DNA of 64,000 bases. Origin: JACPNO01 sp963825405. Its GTDB lineage: Bacteria; Acidobacteriota; Terriglobia; Bryobacterales; Bryobacteraceae. The notes beneath the pieces are model-generated. The model was given only the letters and a program-made list of their open reading frames with translations. It searched no databases and had not been told where the DNA came from. Shown here in pieces: positions 48,549-57,093 of the stretch (position 1 is the stretch's first letter; each line of letters starts with the position of its first letter). A program made the translations under genes and the position numbers. The stretch spans positions 1 through 64,000 of the forward strand of contig CAWGTB010000015.1 in NCBI GenBank assembly GCA_963825405.1. Reading direction: 5' to 3'.

Positions 48549-50103
48549 TCACCAACACAAGAGCATTACCGGAGCTAAGCCGCCCTTCGCATCGTTCCTT
48601 GCACCCTTCGACGCCAAGGCCGGTAGCAAACGGTTGGAAGTGCGCAATTGGCTGCATTGGGCTACCGAAGCGATCAGCGAGGTAATTTGGGTATGCAATT
48701 CAGACACCACCAGGATCCTCTACATCAGTCCTAGTTATGAGCGCGTTTGACGTACCCGAGAGCAGCTTTATGCTCATCCGTGGGATTTCATGGAGGCCAT
48801 CCACCCCGAGGATCGCGAGCGCGTTCAGCAGGAACTTCACGAGTGCATCAGAATGCGGACGCCGTTTGAACAAGAGTACCGGATCGTGCGGCCTGACGTT
48901 ACAATCCGATGGATTTGGAACCGCGGATTCCCCATCGCCGAGCCGGGTCCGAATCCACCGTATGGCGGAATTGCGCAAGACATCACCAGCCGCAGAGCCG
49001 CGGGGGAGGCACTGCGCCGCAGCGAGGAGAAATTCCGGCGGTTCTTCGAAGAGGACCTGGCAGGCAACTATGTCACGAGCCCTGACGGCGGGCTGCTTGC
49101 CTGCAACACGAAATTTGTGGAGATGCTCGGCTTCACTTCAAGAGAGGACGCGATGGCGCACAACTTGGTGGAACTGTACCCAACCCCCGCCACCCGGTCC
49201 GAATTCCTGGAGTCCCTGCGCCAACAGCGAAAGCTCACTTGTCACGCGAAGGAGTTGCACCGGCGGGACGGCGGTGTAATTTACGCGATCGAAAACGCCA
49301 TTGGTACTTTCGATGACAACGACGAACTGGTCGAGATTCGGGGCTATCTCATCGACGACAGCGAACGGAGGCTCAAGGACAAGGCCCTGGCAAAGCAAGC
49401 CGAGGAATTGGCGCGATCCAACGAGGAACTGCAACGGTTCGCCTATGTGGCGTCTCACGACCTGCAGGAGCCGCTGCGCATGGTGTCCAGCTACACCCAG
49501 CTTCTGGCGCGGCGCTACCAGGGAAAGCTGGGCTCCGATGCCGACGATTTCATCGCCTTCGCCGTCGATGGAGCCAAGCGCATGCAGCAACTGATCACCG
49601 ATTTGCTGGCGTATTCGCGAGTGACCTCCAAGGGCGGCGAACGCAAAGCCACTGAATCCGAAACCGCGCTCGCCAGCGCTCTCACCAATCTCCAGATGGC
49701 CATCGAAGAGAGCGCCGCGGAGATTAATCACGGCCCCATGCCAGTGGTGTGCGCCGATCCCGTGCAACTGGCCCAACTTTTTCAAAACCTCATCGGCAAT
49801 GGCATAAAGTTCCGTGGAGAAGCGCGGCCGAGGATATCTATCCAAGCGGTGGACCAGGGCGAGGACTGGCATTTCTCGGTAAAGGACAACGGGATTGGCA
49901 TCGATCCCCAGTACGCCGAAATGATCTTTCAGGTATTCCAGCGGTTGCACACGCAGAAGGAGTTTGCGGGAACCGGCATTGGTCTGGCGATTTGCAAGAA
50001 AATCGTGGACCGCCATGGCGGCCGCATCTGGGTTGAATCCCGGGCTGGTGCGGGCGCCACGTTTCATTTCACGATTTCGAAAACAGCGGGAGGCGCTTCA
50101 TGA
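48541..50103 (+). CDS. PAS-PAS sensor histidine kinase, interrupted by an in-frame TGA
   Basis: About 520 residues if read through. The first PAS domain starts ATEAISEVIWVCNSDTTRIL and YISPSYERV; there a TGA stands at 48748-48750 in the place of a Trp (PAS families have YE..W), and the same frame continues RTREQLYAHPWDFMEAIHPE. A second PAS follows (FRRFFEEDLAGNYVTSPDGG). The dimerisation and phosphoacceptor box is FAYVASHDLQEPLRMVSSYT with His. N box LIGNGIKFRG, G1 DNGIGID and G2 GTGIGLAICKKIV form the ATPase. This is the phytochrome-like HWE/HisKA family often coupled to Rcp1-like receivers, as is the case here. ATG 48541 or an internal start after the TGA could be used. Confidence 0.85.
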
Positions 50104-50552
50104 TCGACAGCCAAGCGAAAACGATCGAGGTGCTGCTGGTCGAAGATAACCCGGGTGATGTCCGGCTGACTTTTGAAGCCATGAAAGAAGGCAAGGTCGT
50201 CAACCACATCAATGTGGCGCGGGACGGCGTGGAGGCCATGGCATACCTTCACCGGGACGGCGCCTACCGGAATGCGGCCCGTCCGGATCTCATTCTCTTG
50301 GATTTGAATCTCCCCAGAAAGAGCGGCCGGGAGGTGCTAGCCGAAGTGAAGGCAGACGAATCCTTGCGTCAGATTCCCGTCGTCATACTGACCACGTCCC
50401 AGGCCGAGGAAGACATTCTTCGCACCTATAACCTGCACGCCAACTGTTATGTGACCAAGCCGGTCGACCTGGAACAATTCATTCAGGTCGTCAGGTCGAT
50501 TAACGACTTCTGGTTTTCAGTCGTCAAACTGCCGCACACCCCGGCATTATGA
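50100..50552 (+). CDS. Rcp1-like response regulator
   Basis: 150 residues, single receiver. VLLVEDNPGDVRLTFEAMKE is the acidic pocket with the Rcp1-type NPGD. RPDLILLDLNLPRKSGREVL carries the phosphoacceptor Asp, VVILTTSQAEEDILRTYNLH the Thr and NCYVTKPVDLEQF the Lys. ATG 50100 overlaps the kinase stop (ATGA), so the kinase probably phosphorylates this receiver. No output domain is present, so it acts through protein contacts. Confidence 0.92.
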   Translation: MIDSQAKTIEVLLVEDNPGDVRLTFEAMKEGKVVNHINVARDGVEAMAYLHRDGAYRNAARPDLILLDLNLPRKSGREVLAEVKADESLRQIPVVILTTSQAEEDILRTYNLHANCYVTKPVDLEQFIQVVRSINDFWFSVVKLPHTPAL

Positions 50553-51765
50553 GAGGTTCAAGGACCAACAAACAATTACGAGTACTGCTGCTCGAAGACA
50601 ATCCTGGAGACGCGCGCCTGGTCCAGGAGATGCTACAGGAGGGGGATGGCTTCACTACTTTCAAGGTGTACTGGGTAGAGACCCTGCTGGCCGCTCTGGA
50701 AGCTTTGTCGGCCAACGAGTTTGACGTTGCCCTGGTGGATCTCTCCCTGCCTGATTGCCAAGGCACACAGAGTTTCACCACCATTCGGACTCATGCGCCC
50801 AATCTCCCTATCGTTGTACTGACCGGCCTGGACAGCGAGTCCGTGGCCCTTGAAGCGGTGCAAGACGGCGTCCAGGACTACCTGGTAAAAGGAAAGCTAA
50901 CTGCGGATGTGCTGGGGCGGGCGCTCGAGTACGGAGTAGTGCGGCAAACCAGTATTGCAGGGCACGCTCCCGCCGAAAAAGGAGCGATGATCGGTATTCT
51001 TGCCTCCAAAGGCGGCGTCGGAGCGACGACCGTCGCCTGCCATTTTGCGGCTTGCTTGCGGCAGCTGACCGGGCAGAAAGTGCTCCTGGCGGATTTGGAC
51101 GTGAGTTCCTCGGGAGCGGGCTTCCTGCTGAAAGTGCAGTCTCCTCAGACGATTCTGGAAGCCGCCACGAACCTGCATCGTCTGGATGCCGAGTTCTGGA
51201 AGCGCGTGGTCTGCACGCTGCCTTCAGGCGTGGACTTTCTCCAAGCACCCGGCGCGATTCATTTCGGCGATCAGCTGAACGGCGAGCGTGTTCGTCACGT
51301 ACTTCGCTTTGCCGCTCATTGTATCCGTTGATCGTGGTCGACTTGGGACGCTTGAATGCGCTTTCGGCAAGCTTGATGGTGGAGATGCGCGATCTTTACC
51401 TGGTCACGACCGATGAGCTCCAACCGCTGTTCGAAGCCAACCGGGTTCTGAAGTACGTCGCGCAGAATGGTCTCCAGCAGGAGCGAATACATCTGCTCTT
51501 AAACCGCGACTCTCCGGACGGCCGCACGGACGTGCATGACATCGAGAAAGCGCTTGGGTGTCCGGCCTGCGGAGTGATTCCGGAGCAGGGCGAACAAATG
51601 CAGGAGGCTTATTCCGAAGGCCATTTTCTGGATGAGGCGCTGCCAATTTACAATGAAATCAACAAGCTGGTTGCGAAGTCACTGGGGTTGAGTCCGAAAA
51701 CCGATGTACCCGGGTTCTTCGACTTCTTCCGGGTTGGACGATCACCGGCGGCCGCTCCGCAATGA
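50549..51765 (+). CDS. Receiver domain fused to CpaE/TadZ-type ParA/MinD ATPase
   Basis: About 405 residues. The N-terminal receiver (about 10-130) is complete: VLLLEDNPGDARLVQEMLQE, DVALVDLSLPDCQGTQ (Asp), PIVVLTGLDSES (Thr) and QDYLVKGKLTAD (Lys). The ATPase begins MIGILASKGGVGATTVACHF, the deviant Walker A (KGGVGATT) of CpaE/TadZ, then LLADLDVSSSGAGFLL. After a frame change near 51325 it goes on YPLIVVDLGRLNALSASLMV and ends VPGFFDFFRV. CpaE/TadZ proteins place pilus or secretion machinery at the cell pole, but most have receivers lacking the phosphorylatable Asp; here it is present. Its start overlaps the preceding receiver gene. Confidence 0.85.
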
Positions 51766-51778
51766 AGGAGGCTCAGCT

Positions 51779-53044
51779 CTAAAGGACGGCTTTGGCTTCT
51801 CCTACCAGATAGAGGGAACCGGTAATCAGCACGACACCATCCGGCGGCGTGGCACGCGCTTGCGCCAGCGCGACCGAAATATTCGGCGCAGTGCTGGCGC
51901 GAGGATGATCCACCAACTCGCGCACGGTCTCCGGAGTAGCGGCGCGGGACTGCTGGGGCGCGGTCACGATCACTTCATACGCCCGCGGAAACAGCATGCC
52001 GGCCACTTCGGCTACGGCTTTATCGCGCATCGCTCCGTAGATCAGGGTGATGCGGCGGTGCGAGTAGAATTCGTCGACATACGCGGCGAGCGCGGCGGCT
52101 CCGGCGGGATTGTGGGCGCCGTCCAAAATGATTTCGGGCGATTCGGCGACATGCTCAATGCGGCCGGGCCAACGCGCCGCGGCAAGGCCTTGCTCGATCG
52201 CCTCCGCAGGTGTGCCGAGAAGATCGAGCGCAGCCACGGCGACGAGCGCGTTAGCGGCCTGGTGTCGGCCCGCCAGTGGGCAGGTGACGTGAATCGTGCG
52301 CGGCCCAACCGCCTGGAAATGGCTGCCGCGTGCAGCGCAGACCAAGCCTTCCATCCGCCAGACGCCGGTCACGTTCGTCAACGGCGCGCCGATTTCACGG
52401 GCGCGCTGCTCGATCTCTGCTTGCGCTTCCGGATGCTGTGAGCCCACTACGGCCCGCACTCCCGGCTTGAGGATTCCCGCTTTTTCGTGCGCAATGGATT
52501 GCAGGCTCTTGCCAAGCCAGGCTTCGTGATCGAAATCCACCGGCGTGATGACGCATAGCTTCGGCGTGACCACGTTGGTAGCGTCAAGACGCCCGCCCAG
52601 GCCTACCTCCAGAACCACGGTCTCGACCAGCATCTCCTGAAACAAAACAAATGCCATTGCGGTCACTGTTTCAAAGTACGTCGGGTGCAAATCGATCGCG
52701 CCGCGGTCGAGCAACTGCTCCGCGGCTTGATGCACGCGGTCGAAGGCGGCGGTGAACTGGTCAGATGAAACCGGCCGGCCGGCGATTTGTATGCGCTCGG
52801 TGGGTTCGACCAAATGCGGCGAGGTGTAGAGTCCCGTGCGCTGTCCAGCGGCGCGCAGCGCGGATTCAATCAGCGCGCAGGTAGAACCTTTTCCGTTGGT
52901 TCCGGCCACGTGCACGAACCGGCAGGCGCGGTGTGGATTGCCCAGTTCCTCAAGTACCGCCGCGATGCGTTCCAGGCCGAATTTGACAGTCTTGATTTCG
53001 TTGCCGAGCGCGTAGAGGAACCGGACGGAATCCGGATAGTTCAT
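51779..53044 (-). CDS. folC: Bifunctional folylpolyglutamate/dihydrofolate synthase
   Basis: 421 residues, intact. P-loop FVHVAGTNGKGSTCALIESA, then GLYTSPHLVEPTERIQIAGR. Mur-ligase motifs include VLEVGLGGRLDATNVVTPKL, HEKAGILKPGVRAVVGSQHP, IILDGAHNPAGAAALAAYVD and LIYGAMRDKAVAEVAGML. It adds glutamate to folates and may make dihydrofolate. ATG 53044 lies three bases after the accD stop, so both are cotranscribed. Confidence 0.93.
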   Translation of the reverse strand: MNYPDSVRFLYALGNEIKTVKFGLERIAAVLEELGNPHRACRFVHVAGTNGKGSTCALIESALRAAGQRTGLYTSPHLVEPTERIQIAGRPVSSDQFTAAFDRVHQAAEQLLDRGAIDLHPTYFETVTAMAFVLFQEMLVETVVLEVGLGGRLDATNVVTPKLCVITPVDFDHEAWLGKSLQSIAHEKAGILKPGVRAVVGSQHPEAQAEIEQRAREIGAPLTNVTGVWRMEGLVCAARGSHFQAVGPRTIHVTCPLAGRHQAANALVAVAALDLLGTPAEAIEQGLAAARWPGRIEHVAESPEIILDGAHNPAGAAALAAYVDEFYSHRRITLIYGAMRDKAVAEVAGMLFPRAYEVIVTAPQQSRAATPETVRELVDHPRASTAPNISVALAQARATPPDGVVLITGSLYLVGEAKAVL

Positions 53045-53047
53045 TGC

Positions 53048-53920
53048 CTATTGCACGGGCCCGCAAAAGAAATCCAGCGCTCGGGCAATGTAATTTTTCA
53101 ATTCGGCGCGCGGGACCACGCCGTCGAGCATGCCGTGCTTCAGCAGAAATTCGCTGCGCTGAAAACCTTCGGGCAGCTTCTGGCGAATGGTCTGCTCGAT
53201 GACGCGAGGCCCGGCGAAACCGATCAGCGCGCCGGGTTCGGCGATATTTAAATCTCCCAGCATGGCCAAGCTGGCGGTAACGCCGCCGGTGGTGGGATCG
53301 GTAAGCACGCTGATGTACGGGATGCGCGCTTCGTCCAGGCGCATGAGCGCCGCCGAAATTTTCGCCATCTGGATCAGGCTGATGGCGCCTTCCTGCATGC
53401 GCGCGCCGCCGGACGCGGACACAATCACTAGCGGCGTCTTCAGGGCGATGGCGCGTTCGATGGATCGCGTGATTTTTTCGCCCATCACGCAGCCCATGCT
53501 GCCGCCAATGAATTTCGGCTCCATGGCGCAGATTTGTACGGCGCGTCCTTCGAGCGTGCCGGAGGCAGAGATCAGCGCGTCGGCGAGGGAGGTCTTGCGC
53601 TGCATGTCGCGCAGGCGATCTTTGTATGGCCGCTGATCCACGAATTGCAGCGGATCGGAGGATGCCAGGGCGCGGTCGAACTCTTCGTAAGGGCCGTCAA
53701 ACAGCGTCTCCAGGCGGGTGAGCGCGTCAATCCGAAAGTGCGCCCCGCACTTCGGGCAGACGTTCTGATTGTCTTCGAGATCCTTTTTCCAAATGATTTC
53801 GCGGCAGCCCTCGCACTTCAGCCACAGGCCTTCGGTGCGGACGCGGCGCTCGCCCTCATCGGGCCGCTCGTCCTTGACGGGGATACCGGCCGGCACGATC
53901 TTGCGTTGAAACCAGGACAT
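53048..53920 (-). CDS. accD: Acetyl-CoA carboxylase carboxyltransferase subunit beta
   Basis: 290 residues. The N-terminal zinc ribbon is seen as KCEGCREIIWKKDLEDNQNV and CPKCGAHF (CxxC-X15-CxxC). The carboxyltransferase core has PLVIVSASGGARMQEGAISL, ISVLTDPTTGGVTASLAMLG and EPGALIGFAGPRVIEQTIRQ. With AccA it transfers carboxyl from biotin to acetyl-CoA. The frame is intact. The gene follows rlmH on the same strand with a small gap, and its ATG is at 53920. Confidence 0.95.
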   Translation of the reverse strand: MSWFQRKIVPAGIPVKDERPDEGERRVRTEGLWLKCEGCREIIWKKDLEDNQNVCPKCGAHFRIDALTRLETLFDGPYEEFDRALASSDPLQFVDQRPYKDRLRDMQRKTSLADALISASGTLEGRAVQICAMEPKFIGGSMGCVMGEKITRSIERAIALKTPLVIVSASGGARMQEGAISLIQMAKISAALMRLDEARIPYISVLTDPTTGGVTASLAMLGDLNIAEPGALIGFAGPRVIEQTIRQKLPEGFQRSEFLLKHGMLDGVVPRAELKNYIARALDFFCGPVQ

Positions 53921-53935
53921 GGATCACCTGCTACC

Positions 53936-54355
53936 TTAACGCGGGTACGGATGCCCCCGCAATGTTGCGAAGGCGCGATAAATCTGCTCTGCCAGCATGG
54001 CGCGCGCCAATTCGTGCGGGAAGGTCATGCGGGAGAGGGCGAGCAGCAAGTCAGCGCGCGATTTCCATTCCGCCGGAAGCCCATCCGCGCCGCCGATCAG
54101 GAATACGATGTCGCGCCCTTCCATTTCTGATTTCTCGACCAAGCGTACAAGCCCGGCTGTATCCATTTCGCGGCCGGCGGGATCGAGCAGAATCTTGCGC
54201 GCGGCCGGATGGCGGGTCCAGAGGTCGAAGCGCTCGGGACGAATCTCGCGCATTTCGGCTTTTGTGTAGTGGCGAATGCGGTCCATGAAATCTTCCGCAA
54301 TGCTGTTGGCGTGTTCGTCGCGCGGCTTGCCGATGTAGTAGAGGTACAGTTTCAC
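53936..54355 (-). CDS. rlmH: 23S rRNA pseudouridine-1915 N3-methyltransferase
   Basis: 139 residues. GTG 54355 gives KLYLYYIGKPRDEHANSIAE. The SPOUT knot and SAM loop are in DIVFLIGGADGLPAEWKSRA (GGADG) and LSRMTFPHELARAMLAEQIY, followed by RAFATLRGHPYPR, the family's C-terminal PYH-like end. It methylates 23S rRNA at the subunit interface. The GTG overlaps the rsfS stop by GTGA, matching the common rsfS-rlmH pair. Confidence 0.93.
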   Translation of the reverse strand: MKLYLYYIGKPRDEHANSIAEDFMDRIRHYTKAEMREIRPERFDLWTRHPAARKILLDPAGREMDTAGLVRLVEKSEMEGRDIVFLIGGADGLPAEWKSRADLLLALSRMTFPHELARAMLAEQIYRAFATLRGHPYPR

Positions 54356-54708
54356 GCTGCGGGAACGGGTATGCTGCGTGCGGTGCGCCACAGCCGTTCG
54401 AGATCGTAATACTCGCGCGCCTTGGGCGAGAAAACGTGAACCAGAAAGTCCCCGTAATCGGCCAGGATCCACTCGGCTTGGGTGTAACCTTCGATGCTCA
54501 GGGGAAGCTCTCCCAGTTGTTTGAGCTGCGAACCGATCTCATCCACGATGGCCTGCACCTGGCGCGAATTGGCGCCGGTGCAAACGATGAAATAGTCGGT
54601 AAACGAAGCTAGACCGGTAAGATCCAGGACGTGGATATCGGTGGCTTTTTTGGATTCGGCGGCGCGGACAGCTACCAGCCAGGTTGCTTGCTGAACTTCT
54701 TGACTCAG
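54352..54708 (-). CDS. rsfS: Ribosomal silencing factor RsfS
   Basis: 118 residues. Core: SKKATDIHVLDLTGLASFTD with YFIVCTGANSRQVQAIVDEI, then ILADYGDFLVHVFSPKAREY and YDLERLW, all typical of RsfS/Iojap, which binds L14 to block subunit joining in starvation. The N-terminus SQEVQQATWLVAVRAAE is preceded only by CTG at 54708 with an AGGGAG site five bases away; the reading frame has a TAG twelve bases upstream, and no ATG/GTG/TTG occurs before the conserved core. A CTG start is therefore likely (ATT one codon earlier is an alternative). Confidence 0.9.
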   Translation of the reverse strand: MSQEVQQATWLVAVRAAESKKATDIHVLDLTGLASFTDYFIVCTGANSRQVQAIVDEIGSQLKQLGELPLSIEGYTQAEWILADYGDFLVHVFSPKAREYYDLERLWRTARSIPVPAA

Positions 54709-54732
54709 AATTACTCCCTACTGGTATCGTAC

Positions 54733-54738
54733 TATAAT
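54733..54738 (+). promoter_or_regulatory. Perfect TATAAT box before the M15-like gene
   Basis: TATAAT lies eight bases before ATG 54747. No ribosome site separates them, so initiation is probably leaderless. The region is also the divergent promoter area for rsfS. Confidence 0.45.
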
Positions 54739-54746
54739 TGGATTGC

Positions 54747-55568
54747 ATGTTAGTTAAGATTGGGCTGATTGCGGCCCTAGCCGCGGGATTGGTATGCGCC
54801 CAGTCGCCCGAAGATCCGGACATCGCCCCTGCTAAAGCCAACGTCGAGCGCCTGCGCGACCTGGTGGCAGCCGGCGCCATGCCACGCGTCGATCTCGAAA
54901 AGGCGGAGATGGCGCTTACCGAAGCCACCGAAACCGCGTTCTTGCGGCGCACGTTGTACGGCAGCGATCTCACCGAGGAACAGGCGGACGAAATGGTTGC
55001 GGTCACGCTTCGCCGGCTAGAGCGCGCGCAGGAATCCTGGGAGCAAGGGCAGAAACTGGTGGCGGAAGGCGTTGCCCCGCGTACCAGCCTGCAGGAGTTT
55101 GAAGACCGCCGCGACCTGGCGAACAAAGAGAACGACTACGCGCTCAGCCGCGCCGGCCTGGTCCGCGAAATCGCGGTGATGGCGCACGCTGAAGCCGATT
55201 TGCAAGCCAGCTTGGAGCGTTCTAGATCCATAAAAACGCCGGCCGTAGCGGAGCGATTTGACGGCGCCGGAGTTTTTACTCCGTACGATTTGAGCCGGAT
55301 CAACTCGGCTTTCCAGAGCGCCTTTTTGAAATCGCTGCCGGTCAGCGCCATGGGCGATACCGCTGTGCATCGCGCCCTGGGTTTCGATCATCGCAATCGC
55401 GTGGATATCGCGCTCGATCCCGACCAACCCGAAGGCGTGTGGCTGCGAAAGTTTCTGACTGCGAATCGCATTCCCTACTTTGCCTTTCGCGCCGCCATAC
55501 ACGGCAAAGCCACCGGCCCGCATATTCACATCGGTCCCATGAGCAACCGCCTGGTAAACGGCGGCTAG
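54747..55568 (+). CDS. Secreted coiled-coil protein with M15-like peptidase C-terminus
   Basis: 273 residues. Signal peptide KIGLIAALAAGLVCAQ. The middle (about 30-165) has two long helices with heptads (DIAPAKANVERLRDLVAAGA; LRRLERAQESWEQGQKLVAE), like TolC-type coiled coils. The last 90 residues, LGFDHRNRVDIALDPDQPEG and IHGKATGPHIHIGPMS, resemble the H..R..D and HxH zinc sites of D-Ala-D-Ala carboxypeptidase-like M15/YcbK enzymes. A cell-wall-related hydrolase with a helical hairpin is possible. I cannot name the family securely. The methyltransferase frame begins immediately after its TAG. Confidence 0.6.
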   Translation: MLVKIGLIAALAAGLVCAQSPEDPDIAPAKANVERLRDLVAAGAMPRVDLEKAEMALTEATETAFLRRTLYGSDLTEEQADEMVAVTLRRLERAQESWEQGQKLVAEGVAPRTSLQEFEDRRDLANKENDYALSRAGLVREIAVMAHAEADLQASLERSRSIKTPAVAERFDGAGVFTPYDLSRINSAFQSAFLKSLPVSAMGDTAVHRALGFDHRNRVDIALDPDQPEGVWLRKFLTANRIPYFAFRAAIHGKATGPHIHIGPMSNRLVNGG

Positions 55569-55574
55569 TCCTTT

Positions 55575-56159
55575 CTGCCTTCCTGGGACGAACGCTTCCG
55601 CCGCGGCGAACACATTGACCGGGATCCTGCGCCGCTTCTAGTTTCTGCTATCGCTGGCATCCCGCCGGGCCGCGCGCTCGATCTGGCATGCGGCGCGGGA
55701 CGGCACGCATTGTATCTTGCCCAAGCCGGTTGGAGCGTGACTGCGGTCGATAGCTCACCGGTGAGCATCGGGATTTTGCGCGAGCGCGCTGCCGCATCCG
55801 GCATGGTGATTGACTCGCACATCGCCGATCTCGAAGCTGGCGAATTTGTCTTCGAAGAAAACGCTTACGATCTGATCTGCGACTGCAACTACCTGCAGCG
55901 CGACTTGTTTCCGCTGATGCGTGCCGCGGTGCGTCCGGAAGGACGCGTGGTGGTCATCTTGCAGATGGTGGATGACTCGCCGGATGTTGCGCCGATGAAC
56001 CCGGCATACCTGGTGCGGTCCGGGGAGTTGCGCGAGTTCTTCAACGGCTGGGGAATTCTGCACGACGCCGAAATCCGTCCGAAGCCGAATAGCCGCAAGG
56101 TGGCGGAGTTGATCGCCCAAAGTGGGGCAGGTCCGCGACCTGCCATTCAGGAATTTTGA
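55575..56159 (+). CDS. SAM-dependent methyltransferase (TehB/tellurite-resistance-like)
   Basis: About 195 residues. WDERFRRGEHIDRDPAPLLV is followed by motif I ALDLACGAGRHALYLAQAGW and VTAVDSSPVSIGILRERAAA, then YDLICDCNYLQRDLFPLMRA, matching small TehB-like methyltransferases. No ATG/GTG/TTG exists between the preceding gene's TAG (55566-55568) and the conserved WDERF; the only candidate is CTG 55575. So either a non-AUG start or translational coupling is used. The C-terminus runs into the inverted repeat at 56123-56186. Substrate unknown. Confidence 0.75.
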   Translation: MPSWDERFRRGEHIDRDPAPLLVSAIAGIPPGRALDLACGAGRHALYLAQAGWSVTAVDSSPVSIGILRERAAASGMVIDSHIADLEAGEFVFEENAYDLICDCNYLQRDLFPLMRAAVRPEGRVVVILQMVDDSPDVAPMNPAYLVRSGELREFFNGWGILHDAEIRPKPNSRKVAELIAQSGAGPRPAIQEF

Positions 56160-56186
56160 ATCTGGGCAGGTCGGGGACCAGCCCCA
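56123..56186. repeat. Inverted repeat with GGCAGGTC..GACCTGCC arms
   Basis: A 22-base arm at 56123-56144 (starting TGGGGCAGGTCCGCGACCTG) pairs with 56165-56186 with two mismatches. It spans the stop codon of the methyltransferase gene and supplies its last residues. Its composition (GGTCGGGGACC) is unlike ordinary terminators and suggests another dispersed REP-like family, but no second copy is seen here. Confidence 0.65.
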
Positions 56187-56196
56187 CCGAACGCGT

Positions 56197-56202
56197 TAAG
56201 AT
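56197..56202 (+). promoter_or_regulatory. Putative -10 box before the esterase gene
   Basis: TAAGAT is six bases before ATG 56209; no ribosome site intervenes. Confidence 0.3.
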
Positions 56203-56208
56203 CCCAGG

Positions 56209-57093
56209 ATGATACGCGCCTTCTGCCTTCTGGCGTTGTTCTGCCAGGACTGTACTCCTCAGCAGCACCTGCTGCGACCGGCGGATATTGTTGCGCTTCC
56301 ATCCACACCAGCCGACCAGCGCATCGCCTATGGAACCGATCCCTTGCAGTTCGGCGATCTGCGCGTGCCCTCCGGCAAAGGGCCGTTTCCGGTGGTGATC
56401 GTGATCCACGGCGGCTGCTGGGGCGATCTGGCGGACGTCTCCATCATGGCCAACTTCTCGACCACGCTGACGAAGAAAGGCGTCGCCACGTGGAATCTGG
56501 AATATCGGCGCGTGGAAAACGCAGGCGGCGGCTGGCCTGGCACGTTTCAGGATGTAGCTGCGGGCGTCGATTTCCTGCGCACTGTCGCCAAGACCTGGCC
56601 GCTCGACTTACAGCGCGTGGTCGCGGTGGGTCATTCATCCGGCGGCCACCTGGCGCTGTGGGCGGCGGCGCGTCACCGCCTGCCTGCGAGCAGTCCGCTG
56701 TACAAAGACAAGCCGCTCCCTTTGCGCGGCGTTATTTCGCTGGGCGGCGTTCCCGATCTGCGGAGCTTCGCCGAATACGGCAAAGGCGTTTGCGGCGACC
56801 GCCAGCAGCGCTTGCTCGGCGGAACGCCGTCTGAAGTTGCGGACCGTTATGCGCAAGCTTCACCCGGCGAACTACTGCCGCTCGGCGTCGCGCAACAGCT
56901 GGTCTTTGGTGCCGCAGACAAAGCCGTGCCGATTGATTTGTTCCGCGCTTATGAAGAAACCGCCCGGCAAAAGGGAGATTCCGTGCGCGTCACCCTGCTG
57001 GGAAAATCCGGGCACTTCGAAATGCTCTCACCGCAAACCGACGTGTGGCCGGCGGTCGAGAGCGCCATTCTGACCGCGGTGGGTGCGCAATGA
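56209..57093 (+). CDS. Secreted alpha/beta-hydrolase (BD-FAE-like esterase)
   Basis: 294 residues. Signal-like start IRAFCLLALFCQD. VVIVIHGGCWGDLADVSIMA is the oxyanion HGG motif, VVAVGHSSGGHLALWAAARH the nucleophile elbow (GHSSGG), LVFGAADKAVPIDLFRAYEE the acid region and LLGKSGHFEMLSP the catalytic His. The layout fits BD-FAE/acetyl-esterase-like serine hydrolases, including kynurenine formamidase-like ones. Its stop overlaps the next gene by ATGA, so it may act with the SelA-like enzyme. Confidence 0.83.
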   Translation: MIRAFCLLALFCQDCTPQQHLLRPADIVALPSTPADQRIAYGTDPLQFGDLRVPSGKGPFPVVIVIHGGCWGDLADVSIMANFSTTLTKKGVATWNLEYRRVENAGGGWPGTFQDVAAGVDFLRTVAKTWPLDLQRVVAVGHSSGGHLALWAAARHRLPASSPLYKDKPLPLRGVISLGGVPDLRSFAEYGKGVCGDRQQRLLGGTPSEVADRYAQASPGELLPLGVAQQLVFGAADKAVPIDLFRAYEETARQKGDSVRVTLLGKSGHFEMLSPQTDVWPAVESAILTAVGAQ

